DNA of 64,000 bases from Bacteroidales bacterium (GCA_017630215.1 JAGBVR010000011.1:26325-90324); one strand, 5' to 3'. Counted from the stretch's first letter, positions 8,342 to 18,000 are shown. The notes: generated by a model not told the origin, from the sequence alone. Made by a program: numbers and translations.

Positions 8342-10183
8342 ATGAAGAGAATGTCATTTTTATTTGCTGCCATGGCGGCAATCTTTTCTATCGCGGCTTG
8401 TCGGGAGGATCTTCCGGAGCCGCCTCCTTTTGTCTCAGATGTAGCGCTTCTTTCCCAAGGCGATGTCCTCATGGCGTACAAGGAAGTCTCTGAGTTTGAT
8501 TTTGAAGTGCAGCCTCCTCAAGCGGAATTCGTATATGACGTGTCGGATCCGGAGTGCGAGGTCAGTGTAGTTTATGTGGATGCTTTCGGACAAGGGACGA
8601 GTCCTTCCGGCCATTTCAATGTGCGTAGTATAGACCGTTTGTCGGAGGGTGACGGAAGATATAGGGTGAAACTCCAGGATAAAGGCAGCGATTCCGGATA
8701 TGAATCCCGGATGGTACTGAAGATCGCGCGGAAGGATGGTGAGGGCAAGGCCAATGCCGTTTATTCGGCACCTTTTATGGTACGTCAGGAAAAGGCCCCG
8801 CTCTTTACTTATATGGGTTTTCTTAAAAAGAATAATCAGTCCGCTGTCTATGAGGATGTTACATTTGATGTGTCTTCTGGAAATGCAGTGGTTGCCACTC
8901 CTTTGATTTCAAGTCCTGAACTGGTGGCGACATTTGAAAGCAGGGGAGCGAAGGTGTATGCAGACGGTGCCGAGATAATCAGCGGGGAGACCGTCATTGA
9001 TTTCTCGAAGCCGGTGGTATTTACTGTGAAATCCAGGATTGAATACACATTCAAGGTAGAAGTCATTTATTCCGGACTTCCCGTGGTCTTTGTCGAGACC
9101 GCAGGCGGGAAAGATATACCGAGCAAATGGGAAGATTGGCTGTCAGGCTCCAAGGTAACCATATACAATCCAGACTGGACCATCGATTATGAAGGCGGTA
9201 CGGGTGTGCGCGGACGTGGAAACAGTACATGGGGCTATCCAAAGAAACCTTATGCACTGAAATTGGACAGCAAGGCTGAGATTCTTGGCATGCCCAAGCA
9301 CAAGAGATGGGTGCTCCTGGCCAATTGGATGGACCGAACCCTTATGCGTAACAGCGTTTCCTTCGAACTGGCATCCCGTTCGGGGCTCGCCTATACTCCG
9401 AGGGGAGAGTTTGTGGAACTGTTCGTCAATGGAAAGCATAAGGGCAATTATTTCCTCTGCGAGCATATCAAGGTGGATGAAAACCGTGTCAATATCGATG
9501 AACTCGACGAAGATGAGACTGATGGGGGGTATATCCTGGAATTGGATTCGTATTATGATGAGGCATTCAAGTTCCGTTCTCCAGTGAGAGATCTTCCGTA
9601 TATGTTCAAGGATCCGGATGAAGTAACTGACGATCAGTTTGAATTCATGCGGAATTATGTCTCGGAACTGGAGAATGCTCTCTATGATGACACCCGTTTT
9701 GCATCCGGAGAGTATATGGATTTTATTGATCTTGAGTCTTTTGCAGACTGGTGGATCATTATGGAGCTTACCGGTATATGGGAGCCTAACCACCCGAAAA
9801 GCACATATATGCACAAGGATAAAGGAGGAAAGCTTGTTATGGGGCCGGTCTGGGATTTTGACTGGGAAACATATACTCCCAAGACTTGGTTCAGTATCAA
9901 TGAATCCCTTTATTACAAAAGACTTTTCCAGGACCCTCGTTTTGTGAAAGTTGTTAAGGAACGCTGGGAGATGAATAAGGCCGATTATCAGACTCTTCCT
10001 GAGTATATCAGAGAAGAAGCTGCCAGAATCAGGAATTCCGACCGCATGGACAGTCCGATGTGGCCGATCACTCAGTGGGTCAATGGAGATGAGAATATGT
10101 CTTTTGATGATGCTGTCAGCAGGATGGTCACTGTCTATGAAGATAGATATGATTGGATGGATGATGCGGTTCGGCGCTTGTAA
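8342..10183 (+). CDS. CotH-kinase-domain lipoprotein
   Basis: This 613-residue protein has a lipoprotein signal (lipobox IAAC, Cys20), two Ig-like beta segments (about 40-240), then a CotH domain from about residue 245. The CotH domain is recognised by GRGNSTWGYPKKPY, WVLLANWMDRTLMRN, the charged loop with VNIDELDEDE, and GPVWDFDWE near residue 500. CotH proteins are atypical secreted kinases first known as spore-coat kinases; Bacteroidales encode many of them as surface proteins of unknown substrate. The start codon directly abuts the bcp stop codon. Confidence 0.87.
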   Translation: MKRMSFLFAAMAAIFSIAACREDLPEPPPFVSDVALLSQGDVLMAYKEVSEFDFEVQPPQAEFVYDVSDPECEVSVVYVDAFGQGTSPSGHFNVRSIDRLSEGDGRYRVKLQDKGSDSGYESRMVLKIARKDGEGKANAVYSAPFMVRQEKAPLFTYMGFLKKNNQSAVYEDVTFDVSSGNAVVATPLISSPELVATFESRGAKVYADGAEIISGETVIDFSKPVVFTVKSRIEYTFKVEVIYSGLPVVFVETAGGKDIPSKWEDWLSGSKVTIYNPDWTIDYEGGTGVRGRGNSTWGYPKKPYALKLDSKAEILGMPKHKRWVLLANWMDRTLMRNSVSFELASRSGLAYTPRGEFVELFVNGKHKGNYFLCEHIKVDENRVNIDELDEDETDGGYILELDSYYDEAFKFRSPVRDLPYMFKDPDEVTDDQFEFMRNYVSELENALYDDTRFASGEYMDFIDLESFADWWIIMELTGIWEPNHPKSTYMHKDKGGKLVMGPVWDFDWETYTPKTWFSINESLYYKRLFQDPRFVKVVKERWEMNKADYQTLPEYIREEAARIRNSDRMDSPMWPITQWVNGDENMSFDDAVSRMVTVYEDRYDWMDDAVRRL

Positions 10184-10198
10184 GTCAGCAAAAATTCT

Positions 10199-10206
10199 TA
10201 CCTTTG
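10199..10206 (+). promoter_or_regulatory. -7 box TACCTTTG for the second CotH gene
   Basis: A match to the Bacteroidota -7 consensus TAnnTTTG lies 20 bp upstream of the ATG at 10227, with TTG about 20 bp further upstream as a possible -33 element. The second CotH gene therefore has its own promoter although the first CotH stop is only 43 bp away. Confidence 0.55.
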
Positions 10207-10226
10207 CTCCCCTTTAAAATAAATTT

Positions 10227-12446
10227 ATGAAGCGAATATTACCATTGCTGCTGGCCATCGGGCTGGTTTTCATCGGATGTCAGGAGGAACCTGTAGCTCC
10301 TGGTGTAAATGGAAAATCTTTTAATGTCAGTGTAGAGTCTCTTTCTGAAACCCGTACGGAATTAAGTCAGGACAATAAGGTACTTTGGTGTGAGGGAGAT
10401 CAGATAATTGCATTCGAAGCGAATACGATAGGATCGAAGTACAAGATCTCGTCCGCGGCTGTCGGAAATACTTCTGGTACCTTCGAATTTGTGGAGACTG
10501 TATCCAATAAGGATGTTGCAGAAGCTCCTATGGCGGCCAATGTCGCATATTATCCGTTCGACAAATCGGTCGTATGTACAGAGATGTCTACCGGTACATA
10601 TGTTCTTGAGGAAGTGGAACTTCCTGAACATCAGACGTATGCAGAGGAGTCATTCGGCCCGGAAGCTTTCCCTATGGTGGCTGTCAGCAAGGCAGAAAGC
10701 CGCGATCTTATGTTCCGCAATGTCTGCGGAGCGATTATGTTCCAGATAAAGGGTGATGTGACTGTCACTTCCATCAATCTTAAAGGCCACAATGCTGAGG
10801 CACTTTCCGGAGAAGCTGAAATCACCGCGTATTCTGACGGAAGCGCTCCTGAAATCGAGATGAAGTCCAAAGCTCTGACAGGTGTCAGCCTGAATTGCGG
10901 AAACGGAGTGAGCCTTTCAAAGACCTCTGCAACGGAATTCATCATTGCTGTCCCTCCTACAGTCTTCAGCAAAGGATTCACTGCCGTGATCAATTCGTCA
11001 GAGGGAAAGTCTATGGAGTTCACTACTGACAAATCCAATACGGTCAGCCGTTCTTCGATTCTCAAGATGCCTGAAATTACTTTCGAAGACGGGGACAAGA
11101 CCTTCCAGTCTGTATTCATCAATGATCCCGGTATTGCATATGTATGGGATGAGAATGTGATTCCGGAGATTACCATTCACATGACAAAGGATGAGTGGAA
11201 CAAGCTTCTTAAGAGATATGATGAGTTTGATCATAATGTAGATTATTTCCATGCTGACTTTACATACAAGAAGGGTGACGAGGTTCATTTCATCGAGGAT
11301 GGTGGAGTGAGACTTCGTGGAAATACATCCCGCAGAAGACCTGAAGGAAACAGAGGACAGAATCATAATTCGGTGAATCCGGACTGGCACCACTGTCATT
11401 TCGGAATCAACTTCCGCAAGTTCCACAAGGACAATGACCACACTATAAACGGCATCCGTAAGGTTAACCTCAAGTGGTTCAAGGATGATCCGTGCTATGT
11501 GCGTGAACTTTACAGCTATGACCTTTTCCGCAGATATGGTATCTGGACTGCCGCTCATGATATTTATTGTAGGGTTTGGCTGGATATCGAGGGAGATAAG
11601 GAGCCGGCATATTATGGTGTGTATGAGATGATCGAGCCTGTAGATGATAAGTTCGTGGAGAAGCGTATTGACGGTATGTTCGAGAGCGAGGACGGCTTCC
11701 TCTGGAAGTGTGTATATGGAGTGGGCGGACCTGCGGATCTCAGAAGTGCCGATGACAATTCCAACAGATTCAACTGGGATCAGGATAATGGCGTCAATTA
11801 TACTTATGAGTTCAAGGGCGATGAAGAGGATTTTGCTGCGGCTAAAGAACAGCTTCGCGACTTTATCCTGAAATTGACAGGAAAGAATGACGACAGTTTC
11901 TACAAATGGATAAACGAGGTCTGCGATGTGGAACTCCTTCTCAAGACTTATGCTGTGAATGTCGCCCTCGGAATGTGGGATGATATGTGGAACAACGGAA
12001 ATAATTATTATCTGTATTTCAATACTACGGACAAATATGCCTACAAAGTCTTCTTTATCCCGTATGACTATGATAATTCCATCGGTACAAGTTCCAACTG
12101 CGGAGTCCAGAGTGATGCCGGACGTCAGGACCCATACAACTGGGGTGACAGCGGTCTTCTGATGGAAAGAATGATGAAGTTCGACGATTTCAAGCAGATT
12201 TACAAGGATGCCTTGAAGGAACTCGTCGATCCGGCTAACGATCTCTTCCATATGAATGCCAGCGTGCCGAGAATCAAGGCTTGGCAGGAAAGGATATCAC
12301 CGTATATCAGCAATGATACTGGTGAAGATATGAAGATTGAAGATAAACCTGCATACTGGGGAAATCATGGTGAATACCGTCTTATGGACACTGGGAACAA
12401 TAACTTCTTCAAGGTGAAGACGGAGACCATCAACAAGATGAGATAA
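10227..12446 (+). CDS. CotH-kinase-domain lipoprotein with N-terminal fimbrillin-like region
   Basis: This 739-residue lipoprotein (lipobox IGC, Cys18) has a first section (about 25-290) resembling Bacteroidetes fimbrillin-type proteins (TRTELSQDNKVLWCEGDQI-like start, then beta-rich). A CotH-type domain follows from about residue 310, with HMTKDEWNKLL, GVRLRGNTS, VNLKWFKDDPCYVRELYSYDL, YGVYEMIEPVD and FFIPYDYDNSIG. It probably acts at the cell surface as a protein or glycan kinase with an adhesin-like N-terminus. It is a divergent paralogue of the preceding gene. A T-rich region and the OmpA gene follow. Confidence 0.82.
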   Translation: MKRILPLLLAIGLVFIGCQEEPVAPGVNGKSFNVSVESLSETRTELSQDNKVLWCEGDQIIAFEANTIGSKYKISSAAVGNTSGTFEFVETVSNKDVAEAPMAANVAYYPFDKSVVCTEMSTGTYVLEEVELPEHQTYAEESFGPEAFPMVAVSKAESRDLMFRNVCGAIMFQIKGDVTVTSINLKGHNAEALSGEAEITAYSDGSAPEIEMKSKALTGVSLNCGNGVSLSKTSATEFIIAVPPTVFSKGFTAVINSSEGKSMEFTTDKSNTVSRSSILKMPEITFEDGDKTFQSVFINDPGIAYVWDENVIPEITIHMTKDEWNKLLKRYDEFDHNVDYFHADFTYKKGDEVHFIEDGGVRLRGNTSRRRPEGNRGQNHNSVNPDWHHCHFGINFRKFHKDNDHTINGIRKVNLKWFKDDPCYVRELYSYDLFRRYGIWTAAHDIYCRVWLDIEGDKEPAYYGVYEMIEPVDDKFVEKRIDGMFESEDGFLWKCVYGVGGPADLRSADDNSNRFNWDQDNGVNYTYEFKGDEEDFAAAKEQLRDFILKLTGKNDDSFYKWINEVCDVELLLKTYAVNVALGMWDDMWNNGNNYYLYFNTTDKYAYKVFFIPYDYDNSIGTSSNCGVQSDAGRQDPYNWGDSGLLMERMMKFDDFKQIYKDALKELVDPANDLFHMNASVPRIKAWQERISPYISNDTGEDMKIEDKPAYWGNHGEYRLMDTGNNNFFKVKTETINKMR

Positions 12447-12521
12447 AAATTTTCCACGGAAAAAATCGTTTTTACACCAAATTTGTATAAGACGTTTCGT
12501 AGCACATTTAAATTAGTGGTT

Positions 12522-13754
12522 ATGAAACGTCTTAAATTAATTTTGGGAGCTGCGGCTCTTGCAGCTGTCGCTTTGACAGCATCACCTGCGGTCAATGCGC
12601 AGGAAAACGGAAACAGGGATGAATACGGTAAGATCGTCAGAGGCCCTTATCAGACAAATTCCTTCGGCGACAACTGGTTCATCGGAGCCGGCGGCGGTAT
12701 CAACGTCTTTCTGAATGACGGCTACAAGACCAATATCGGTCCAAGTATCGATGCCGGAGTCGGTAAATGGTTCACACCTGCGGTCGGAATGCGTGTCGGA
12801 TATTCCGGTCTGAATACAAACTACTGGGCAGACCAGCCTTCGGTGCTAGGTCGTACTCTCGATAATGATGAAGGCAGATACCAGCAGAAATTCGGATATA
12901 TGTATATCCATGGCGATTTCCTGTGGAACATTTCAGATGCCATAGGAGGATATAAGGAGACGCGTTTCTGGAATTTCGTACCTTATCTCCATGCCGGATA
13001 TTTCAGAGCATATGGGCTTGATGGTGCTGATTATGACAATAATGAAATTGCTGCCGGTGCCGGACTTCTCCATAATCTCCGTCTGGCTGAAAGGCTCGAT
13101 CTCATTGTGGATATGAAGGCGATCATTGTCAACGGAAGAGTTAACGGTTCTGATGGAGTGGCGTTGCTTCCTTCTGTTACAATGGGACTTGCAGTCGATA
13201 TGGGATGGCCTGGTTTTGTCCGTACCTCTACAGTCATAGGTGCGTTGGAGGCCGCTACAGTGGATCAGATGGCTGCCCTTGAAGCAGCCGCAGTAGCCCT
13301 CGAATTAGCAAACGCTACGCTCGAACAGGAAAATCTCAATCTTCAGAACAAGAATGCAAACCTTACCGAGCAGGTCAATAATCTGAAAAAGAACACTGCG
13401 CTCATGAAATCAGCGGACTTCTACAAAGAACTTTCTCCTGTGACTGTTTATTTCAATATCGGAAAGTCCACTCTGACGGTAGATGAAATGCATCATCTGG
13501 ATTACATAGCTAAGAATATTCTTGCAAAGGCAGACAAGCAATCCAAGGTTTATATTACAGTCATGGGATCTGCTGACAGCAATACGGGTAGTCAGAAACG
13601 CAATCAGACACTCAGTGAGGCCCGCGGTAAATATGTCGCTGATATTCTTGCATCGAAATATGGTATCTCCAAGGAACGCATGGTGGTAAAATCCGAGGTC
13701 GTGAAGGCCGATGCGGATCCGGAGCTGGACAGAGCTGTCAAGATTGCCTTCTAG
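12522..13754 (+). CDS. OmpA-family outer-membrane protein
   Basis: This 410-residue protein has a signal peptide (cleavage near VNAQ, residue 27), a beta-barrel-like region (about 35-245) and an Ala/Leu/Asn-rich coiled coil (about 250-300, EAAAVALELANATLEQEN). A C-terminal OmpA peptidoglycan-binding domain (about 310-410) includes VTVYFNIGKSTL and LSEARGKYVADIL. It tethers the outer membrane to peptidoglycan. The ATG at 12522 directly precedes the signal peptide; a longer frame from 12483 adds 13 residues and is not needed. A strong terminator follows at 13775. Confidence 0.9.
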   Translation: MKRLKLILGAAALAAVALTASPAVNAQENGNRDEYGKIVRGPYQTNSFGDNWFIGAGGGINVFLNDGYKTNIGPSIDAGVGKWFTPAVGMRVGYSGLNTNYWADQPSVLGRTLDNDEGRYQQKFGYMYIHGDFLWNISDAIGGYKETRFWNFVPYLHAGYFRAYGLDGADYDNNEIAAGAGLLHNLRLAERLDLIVDMKAIIVNGRVNGSDGVALLPSVTMGLAVDMGWPGFVRTSTVIGALEAATVDQMAALEAAAVALELANATLEQENLNLQNKNANLTEQVNNLKKNTALMKSADFYKELSPVTVYFNIGKSTLTVDEMHHLDYIAKNILAKADKQSKVYITVMGSADSNTGSQKRNQTLSEARGKYVADILASKYGISKERMVVKSEVVKADADPELDRAVKIAF

Positions 13755-13774
13755 GCTATTTCATGAAAATGAAT

Positions 13775-13813
13775 AAGGAGATGCGCTCAATCTATGGGAC
13801 ATCTCCTTTTTTT
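13775..13813 (+). terminator. Intrinsic terminator after the OmpA gene
   Basis: A 9-bp perfect stem (AAGGAGATG at 13775-13783, CATCTCCTT at 13800-13808) is followed by a T run. It ends the OmpA transcript 21 bp after the stop codon. Confidence 0.8.
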
Positions 13814-13817
13814 ATGT

Positions 13818-13825
13818 TATATTTG
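13818..13825 (+). promoter_or_regulatory. -7 box TATATTTG for purT
   Basis: A perfect TAnnTTTG box followed by GCC lies just downstream of the OmpA terminator and 52 bp upstream of the purT ATG. It gives purT its own promoter. Confidence 0.6.
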
Positions 13826-13876
13826 CCAGATATGTTCATTGTGAACCAGCTATGAAAATTTAAAATAGATTCAGAT

Positions 13877-15061
13877 ATGACAAAGATCGGAACTACATTC
13901 ACAAAATCGGGCAAGAAGGCCGTCCTCTGCGGATCAGGTGAGCTCGGAAAGGAAGTTGCACTCGAACTCCAGCGTTACGGAGTGGAGGTAGTCGCACTTG
14001 ACAAATATGCCAATGCACCGGCAATGCATGTCGCTCACTCAAGCCATGTACTTTCAATGCTGGATGGCGATGCTCTTGAGGCTGTTATCAAGCAGGAGGA
14101 TCCGGACTACATAATTCCGGAAATTGAGGCGATAGCTACTGACAGACTTGTAAAGCTCGAAGAAGAGGGATACAATGTGATTCCGACAGCCAAGGCAACA
14201 CGCCTTACAATGAACCGTGAGGGTATCAGACGCCTCGCAGCAGAGACTCTCGGACTGCCGACATCTCCATACAGATTTGCTCAGACCAGAGAAGAATTCG
14301 ATGCAGCGGTAGCTGAAATAGGTATCCCATGTGTTGTGAAGCCTGTCATGAGCTCATCAGGACACGGGCAGAGCACCATCAAGTCAGAAGCAGACATCGA
14401 TAATGCATGGAAGGTATCACAGGAAGGTGGTCGTGCCGGAAGCGGCAAGGTCATTGTGGAAGGTTTCGTAAAATTTGATTACGAGATAACTCTCCTGACC
14501 GTACGCCATTGCGCTGGAACTACATTCCTCAAGCCAGTAGGACATCATCAGGTGGATGGTGACTATCGTGAGTCGTGGCAGCCGCAGGCTATGTCCCCTG
14601 CAGCTATCGAGAAGGCTGAATATATAGCAAAGGCCATTACAGATGCCCTTGGCGGTTATGGTATCTTCGGTGTCGAACTCTTTATCAGAGGTGAAGAAGT
14701 AATCTTCAGCGAAGTGTCTCCTAGGCCACATGATACGGGAATGGTGACAATGATCTCGCAGGATCAGTCTGAGTTCGGTCTTCATGCACGTGCAATCCTC
14801 GGTCTCCCGGTACCGGAAGTGAGATTCTACGGACCATCAGCTTCCAAGGCCATTGTTGTAGAAGGTAACACAAAGGAATACGAATTCTGTAACCTTGAAG
14901 AAGTGCTTGAAGAGCCAGGTGTGCAGATCCGAATCTTCGGCAAACCTGAAATCGCAGGTCACCGTCGTGTGGGCGTCATTCTCGCTACAGCTGAAACAGT
15001 GGAAGATGCCCTTGCAAAGGCAGAGAGAGCATATGCCAAGCTTGAAGTAAAGGTTTACTAA
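13877..15061 (+). CDS. purT: Formate-dependent phosphoribosylglycinamide formyltransferase
   Basis: This 394-residue protein has the full ATP-grasp architecture of PurT: an N-terminal GAR/dinucleotide-like fold ([16 protein letters not shown]), the ATP-grasp core ([29 protein letters not shown]) and the C-terminal metal-binding motif ([13 protein letters not shown]). It formylates glycinamide ribonucleotide using formate and ATP, the third step of purine synthesis. Length matches the family. It is monocistronic between a terminator and a convergent HAD gene. Confidence 0.96.
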   Translation: MTKIGTTFTKSGKKAVLCGSGELGKEVALELQRYGVEVVALDKYANAPAMHVAHSSHVLSMLDGDALEAVIKQEDPDYIIPEIEAIATDRLVKLEEEGYNVIPTAKATRLTMNREGIRRLAAETLGLPTSPYRFAQTREEFDAAVAEIGIPCVVKPVMSSSGHGQSTIKSEADIDNAWKVSQEGGRAGSGKVIVEGFVKFDYEITLLTVRHCAGTTFLKPVGHHQVDGDYRESWQPQAMSPAAIEKAEYIAKAITDALGGYGIFGVELFIRGEEVIFSEVSPRPHDTGMVTMISQDQSEFGLHARAILGLPVPEVRFYGPSASKAIVVEGNTKEYEFCNLEEVLEEPGVQIRIFGKPEIAGHRRVGVILATAETVEDALAKAERAYAKLEVKVY

Positions 15062-15079
15062 AAGAATACCTGAATAATA

Positions 15080-15110
15080 AATCTGACCGGTCTGATATTC
15101 CGGTCAGATT
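15080..15110 (+). terminator. Bidirectional terminator between purT and the HAD gene
   Basis: A perfect 11-bp inverted repeat (AATCTGACCGG at 15080-15090, CCGGTCAGATT at 15100-15110) with a 9-nt loop lies between two convergent genes and has A/T-rich flanks on both sides. Confidence 0.75.
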
Positions 15111-15123
15111 TATATTGTAATTT

Positions 15124-15963
15124 CTATTTTGATTTGGCAAGTTTCGCCAGATCAAAATCTGCCTTTATCTTGTCAATGATAGCGCAGACTAATTCATACG
15201 TCCGGCTTTCCCTTGTGTATCTGGCCGGGGTGATGAAATTGACCCTGTGCTGGCGTAGCAGCTTCTTTGCTACATTCACCTTTTTCTTGATGTCGGGATT
15301 ATATACGGCAATCGAGTTTCCACCAAACATCTTGACGATCTTCATGCAAGGCACGTCTGTCTCACCGTCTCCAAAATAGATCATATGCGGGAAAGGAATC
15401 CTCTTATTGTCTTCTTCCTTGCTCTCATTCACTTTCTTGTTGTCACGGATACTCAGGATACCCTTGTTGATCTTGAAGAGGAATTGGGTCTTGGCCGTAT
15501 AGTCCACAGCCACTCCGGGCCATTCCGCCTCTCCTTCTTCGTTATAAAGGAACGAACAGGCGAAAATCTTCTTGAATTCGTGTCCGATCTCTGTACCTTC
15601 GATCATCTCGGCAAGTCCAGATGAATTGATGTAATGCTCGACCTTTACACCTTTCGATTTGCCGTATTCATTGACCAGACCGAACCAATCCTTCACACCC
15701 TCGAACAGTTCCACCGACTCTCCGAACTTCTTGAAATCTTCCCTTCGAAGCTTGATGCCAGCTTTTCTTGCCTCGTCGTACATCAGCTTCATATAACTGA
15801 GAATGTTGCTCGCATCCTGGCCCAAAGCTATCTCGTCACTTTCCTGCCAGAATTCCTGAGGCTTCTTGCCGATAGCCTGAATGAATCCAAACTCCTGCAT
15901 GTTACCTGGCGACAATGTGCCGTCAAAGTCGTAAATTAAGGCTACAATTGGTCGATTTTTCAT
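15124..15963 (-). CDS. HAD-superfamily phosphatase
   Basis: This 279-residue cytoplasmic protein has the HAD motif I nucleophile (IYDFDGTLSPG near residue 10) and motif IV (YFGDGETDVPCM). The long cap region between them is Lys/Glu-rich. These phosphoserine-phosphatase-like proteins hydrolyse small phosphomonoesters, and the substrate is not predictable. The ATG at 15961-15963 puts motif I at the normal position; the longer frame to 16050 runs back across the divergent promoter region and is unlikely. Confidence 0.85.
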   Translation of the reverse strand: MKNRPIVALIYDFDGTLSPGNMQEFGFIQAIGKKPQEFWQESDEIALGQDASNILSYMKLMYDEARKAGIKLRREDFKKFGESVELFEGVKDWFGLVNEYGKSKGVKVEHYINSSGLAEMIEGTEIGHEFKKIFACSFLYNEEGEAEWPGVAVDYTAKTQFLFKINKGILSIRDNKKVNESKEEDNKRIPFPHMIYFGDGETDVPCMKIVKMFGGNSIAVYNPDIKKKVNVAKKLLRQHRVNFITPARYTRESRTYELVCAIIDKIKADFDLAKLAKSK

Positions 15964-16015
15964 AGTGTGAATCAATTTTAATACAATATTTGCCACAAAA
16001 ACTCGCCTTTCGCCA

Positions 16016-16063
16016 CAAATATAATAAATTCTACACATGCATGAGTGCATTTCATTACTTTTG
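16016..16063. promoter_or_regulatory. Divergent -7 boxes for the HAD gene and the acyl-CoA synthetase gene
   Basis: On the minus strand TATATTTG (16016-16023) faces the HAD gene. On the plus strand TACTTTTG (16056-16063), followed by C, faces the synthetase gene 43 bp downstream. Both match TAnnTTTG. Confidence 0.55.
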
Positions 16064-16106
16064 CAAACGAAAAAATCAAACCGCTGTAAAATATAAGCAA
16101 ATTACG

Positions 16107-17741
16107 ATGAAACACTACTTTACAAGACTTGAAGAAGCTATCAAGACCGGCTGGGATCGTCCGGCATTAGGCAATTTCCGTGGTGAAGTTTTCACATTCG
16201 GCCAGCTGGCGACACAGATAGCTAAATTCCATCTTTTCTTTGATGCTATAGGCCTTAAGAAAGGTGATAAGGTAGCGCTCTGCGCAAAGAACTCAGCACG
16301 ATGGGGAGTCACTTTCTTTGCGGCCAATACATATGAAGCTGTGCTTGTTCCTATCCTTGCCGACTTTCATCCGGACAGTGTGAATTCTCTGGTAGATCAT
16401 TCAGAGAGCAAGGTGCTTCTTGCAGATACTGACATCTGGAACAAGCTTGATATCGCGCAGATGCCGACAATCAAGGCAGTCATCTCATCAAGTGATTTCT
16501 CTCTTCTCTACTCGGCAGACGAGAAGATCAATGAAGTGAATGATAAGCTCGACCAGCTTTTCGCAGAAAAGTATCCGAACGGATTTTCGGCCTCTGATGT
16601 CGCATATCCTATCGATAATGACAAAGAACTCGCTATCATCAATTATACTTCAGGTACGACAAGTGCCCCTAAGGGAGTTATGCTGCGTTATGAATGTCTG
16701 TCGGCAAATGTGGAGTTCGGTCAGAAGAGACTTCCTTCATATCCCGAAGACAAGATTGTTTCAATGCTCCCGATGGCTCACATGTACGGCATGATGTTCG
16801 AGCTGATCTATCCGCTATGTGGCGGTTCTTCTATTTATTATCTTGGTAAGACTCCTACTCCAGCACTCCTTCTGGGAGCTATGGCAGAAGTGAAGCCATA
16901 CCTTGTGATTACAGTGCCTCTCGTTATGGAGAAGATCTTCAAGAGTAAGGTGGCGCCAGTGATAAATAAGCCGATAATGAAGGTCATCACTTCGATTCCA
17001 GGTCTTAATCAGGTTATTTTCAAGAAGATCCGCAACACACTCCTCAGTGCTTTCGGTGGTAATGTCCGCGAAATCGTGATGGGTGGTGCTGCACTCAACC
17101 CTGATGTGGAGAAGTGGTTCAGAAAGTTCAAGCTTCCGTTCACAGTAGGCTATGGTATGACAGAGGCCGCTCCTTTGATGGCATATGAGGATTGGTGGGA
17201 CTTTGTTTCAAAATCTTGCGGAAAGGCTGTGGACAGCGTTCAGGTCCGTATTGATTCTGACGATCCATATAATAAGGTGGGAGAAATCCAGGCTAAGGGA
17301 TACAGTCTCATGACCGGATATTATAAGAATGAAGAGGCTACCAAGGCTGCATTCACCGAGGACGGATGGATGCGTACCGGAGACCTTGGACTCATCGACA
17401 AGAAGGGCAATATCTTCATTAAGGGACGCAGTAAGAATATGATCCTTTCTGCAAACGGCCAGAATATCTATCCTGAAGAAATCGAAGCGACTGTCAATAA
17501 CCAGCCATATGTAATCGAGTCTGTTGTCATCGACAGAGGACCAAGACTTGTAGCTCTTGCATATATGGACGCAGAGAAAGCAAAGACGGATGGGGTAGAC
17601 CTGGAGGCATATAAGGTACAGCTTATGAATGAGGTCAATAAGTCCATGCCAGCTTACAGCAAGATCAATATCGTGGAGTATATGGAACAGCCGTTTGAGA
17701 AGACTCCGAAGATGAGCATCAAGAGATTTATGTATAAATAA
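16107..17741 (+). CDS. AMP-forming long-chain acyl-CoA synthetase family protein
   Basis: This 544-residue adenylate-forming enzyme has the P-loop-like motif INYTSGTTSAPKGVML, the GYGMTEAAP motif, the TGDLG motif and a C-terminal catalytic-lysine region (QPFEKTPKMSIKRFMYK). It activates a fatty acid or related carboxylate to the acyl-AMP and then the CoA thioester. There is no signal peptide. The ATG at 16107 starts MKHYFTRLEEA and is preceded by its own -7 box; the longer frame from 15990 would overlap that promoter. The fatty-acid chain length preferred is not readable. Confidence 0.9.
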   Translation: MKHYFTRLEEAIKTGWDRPALGNFRGEVFTFGQLATQIAKFHLFFDAIGLKKGDKVALCAKNSARWGVTFFAANTYEAVLVPILADFHPDSVNSLVDHSESKVLLADTDIWNKLDIAQMPTIKAVISSSDFSLLYSADEKINEVNDKLDQLFAEKYPNGFSASDVAYPIDNDKELAIINYTSGTTSAPKGVMLRYECLSANVEFGQKRLPSYPEDKIVSMLPMAHMYGMMFELIYPLCGGSSIYYLGKTPTPALLLGAMAEVKPYLVITVPLVMEKIFKSKVAPVINKPIMKVITSIPGLNQVIFKKIRNTLLSAFGGNVREIVMGGAALNPDVEKWFRKFKLPFTVGYGMTEAAPLMAYEDWWDFVSKSCGKAVDSVQVRIDSDDPYNKVGEIQAKGYSLMTGYYKNEEATKAAFTEDGWMRTGDLGLIDKKGNIFIKGRSKNMILSANGQNIYPEEIEATVNNQPYVIESVVIDRGPRLVALAYMDAEKAKTDGVDLEAYKVQLMNEVNKSMPAYSKINIVEYMEQPFEKTPKMSIKRFMYK

Positions 17742-17772
17742 CATATATCACGAGTACTATTCTTAAACCATG

Positions 17773-17801
17773 GGCGGTCTGATTCTTTAGGTCAGGCCGC
17801 C
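17773..17801 (+). terminator. Terminator after the acyl-CoA synthetase gene
   Basis: A 10-bp stem with one G-T wobble (GGCGGTCTGA at 17773-17782, TCAGGCCGCC at 17792-17801) and a 9-nt loop is followed by TTTCTTA. It lies 31 bp after the stop codon. Confidence 0.75.
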
Positions 17802-17902
17802 TTTCTTATGTCTGAAGCCCTTTCTTCTCTCATGGTAGGAACGTATGAATGTAATGTGGGTGCCAATATATGATTTCCGACAGTGACTAATATGTCAAAA
17901 AA

Positions 17903-17976
17903 CTGACATTTCGTCAGTATTGTACGATTGGAACATAATTTGACTATATGGGCTCGTCCTTCGGGACGACCTTTTT
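17903..17976 (+). promoter_or_regulatory. htpG upstream region: operator-like palindromes, weak -7 box and UUCG hairpin with T5
   Basis: CTGAC-N5-GTCAG (17903-17917) overlaps ATGTCA-N6-TGACAT just upstream, giving nested palindromes that may bind a heat-shock regulator. A near-consensus -7 box TAATTTGA is at about 17936-17943. A hairpin with a TTCG loop (stem about 17954-17969, core CGTCC/GGACG) followed by TTTTT lies 25 bp before the htpG ATG. If the -7 box is used, this hairpin is inside the htpG leader. Confidence 0.45.
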
Positions 17977-18000
17977 GAATATAAATTTAAAGAAAAAAAT

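Noticed and set aside
9143-9814. 223-residue minus-strand reading frame opposite the first CotH gene
   Set aside because: Antisense shadow of conserved CotH codons, no start context and no recognisable motif.
10998-12251. 417-residue minus-strand reading frame opposite the second CotH gene
   Set aside because: It is an antisense shadow: composition is Ile/Val/Ser-rich with no domain, and the plus strand encodes a clear lipoprotein with CotH motifs across the same span.
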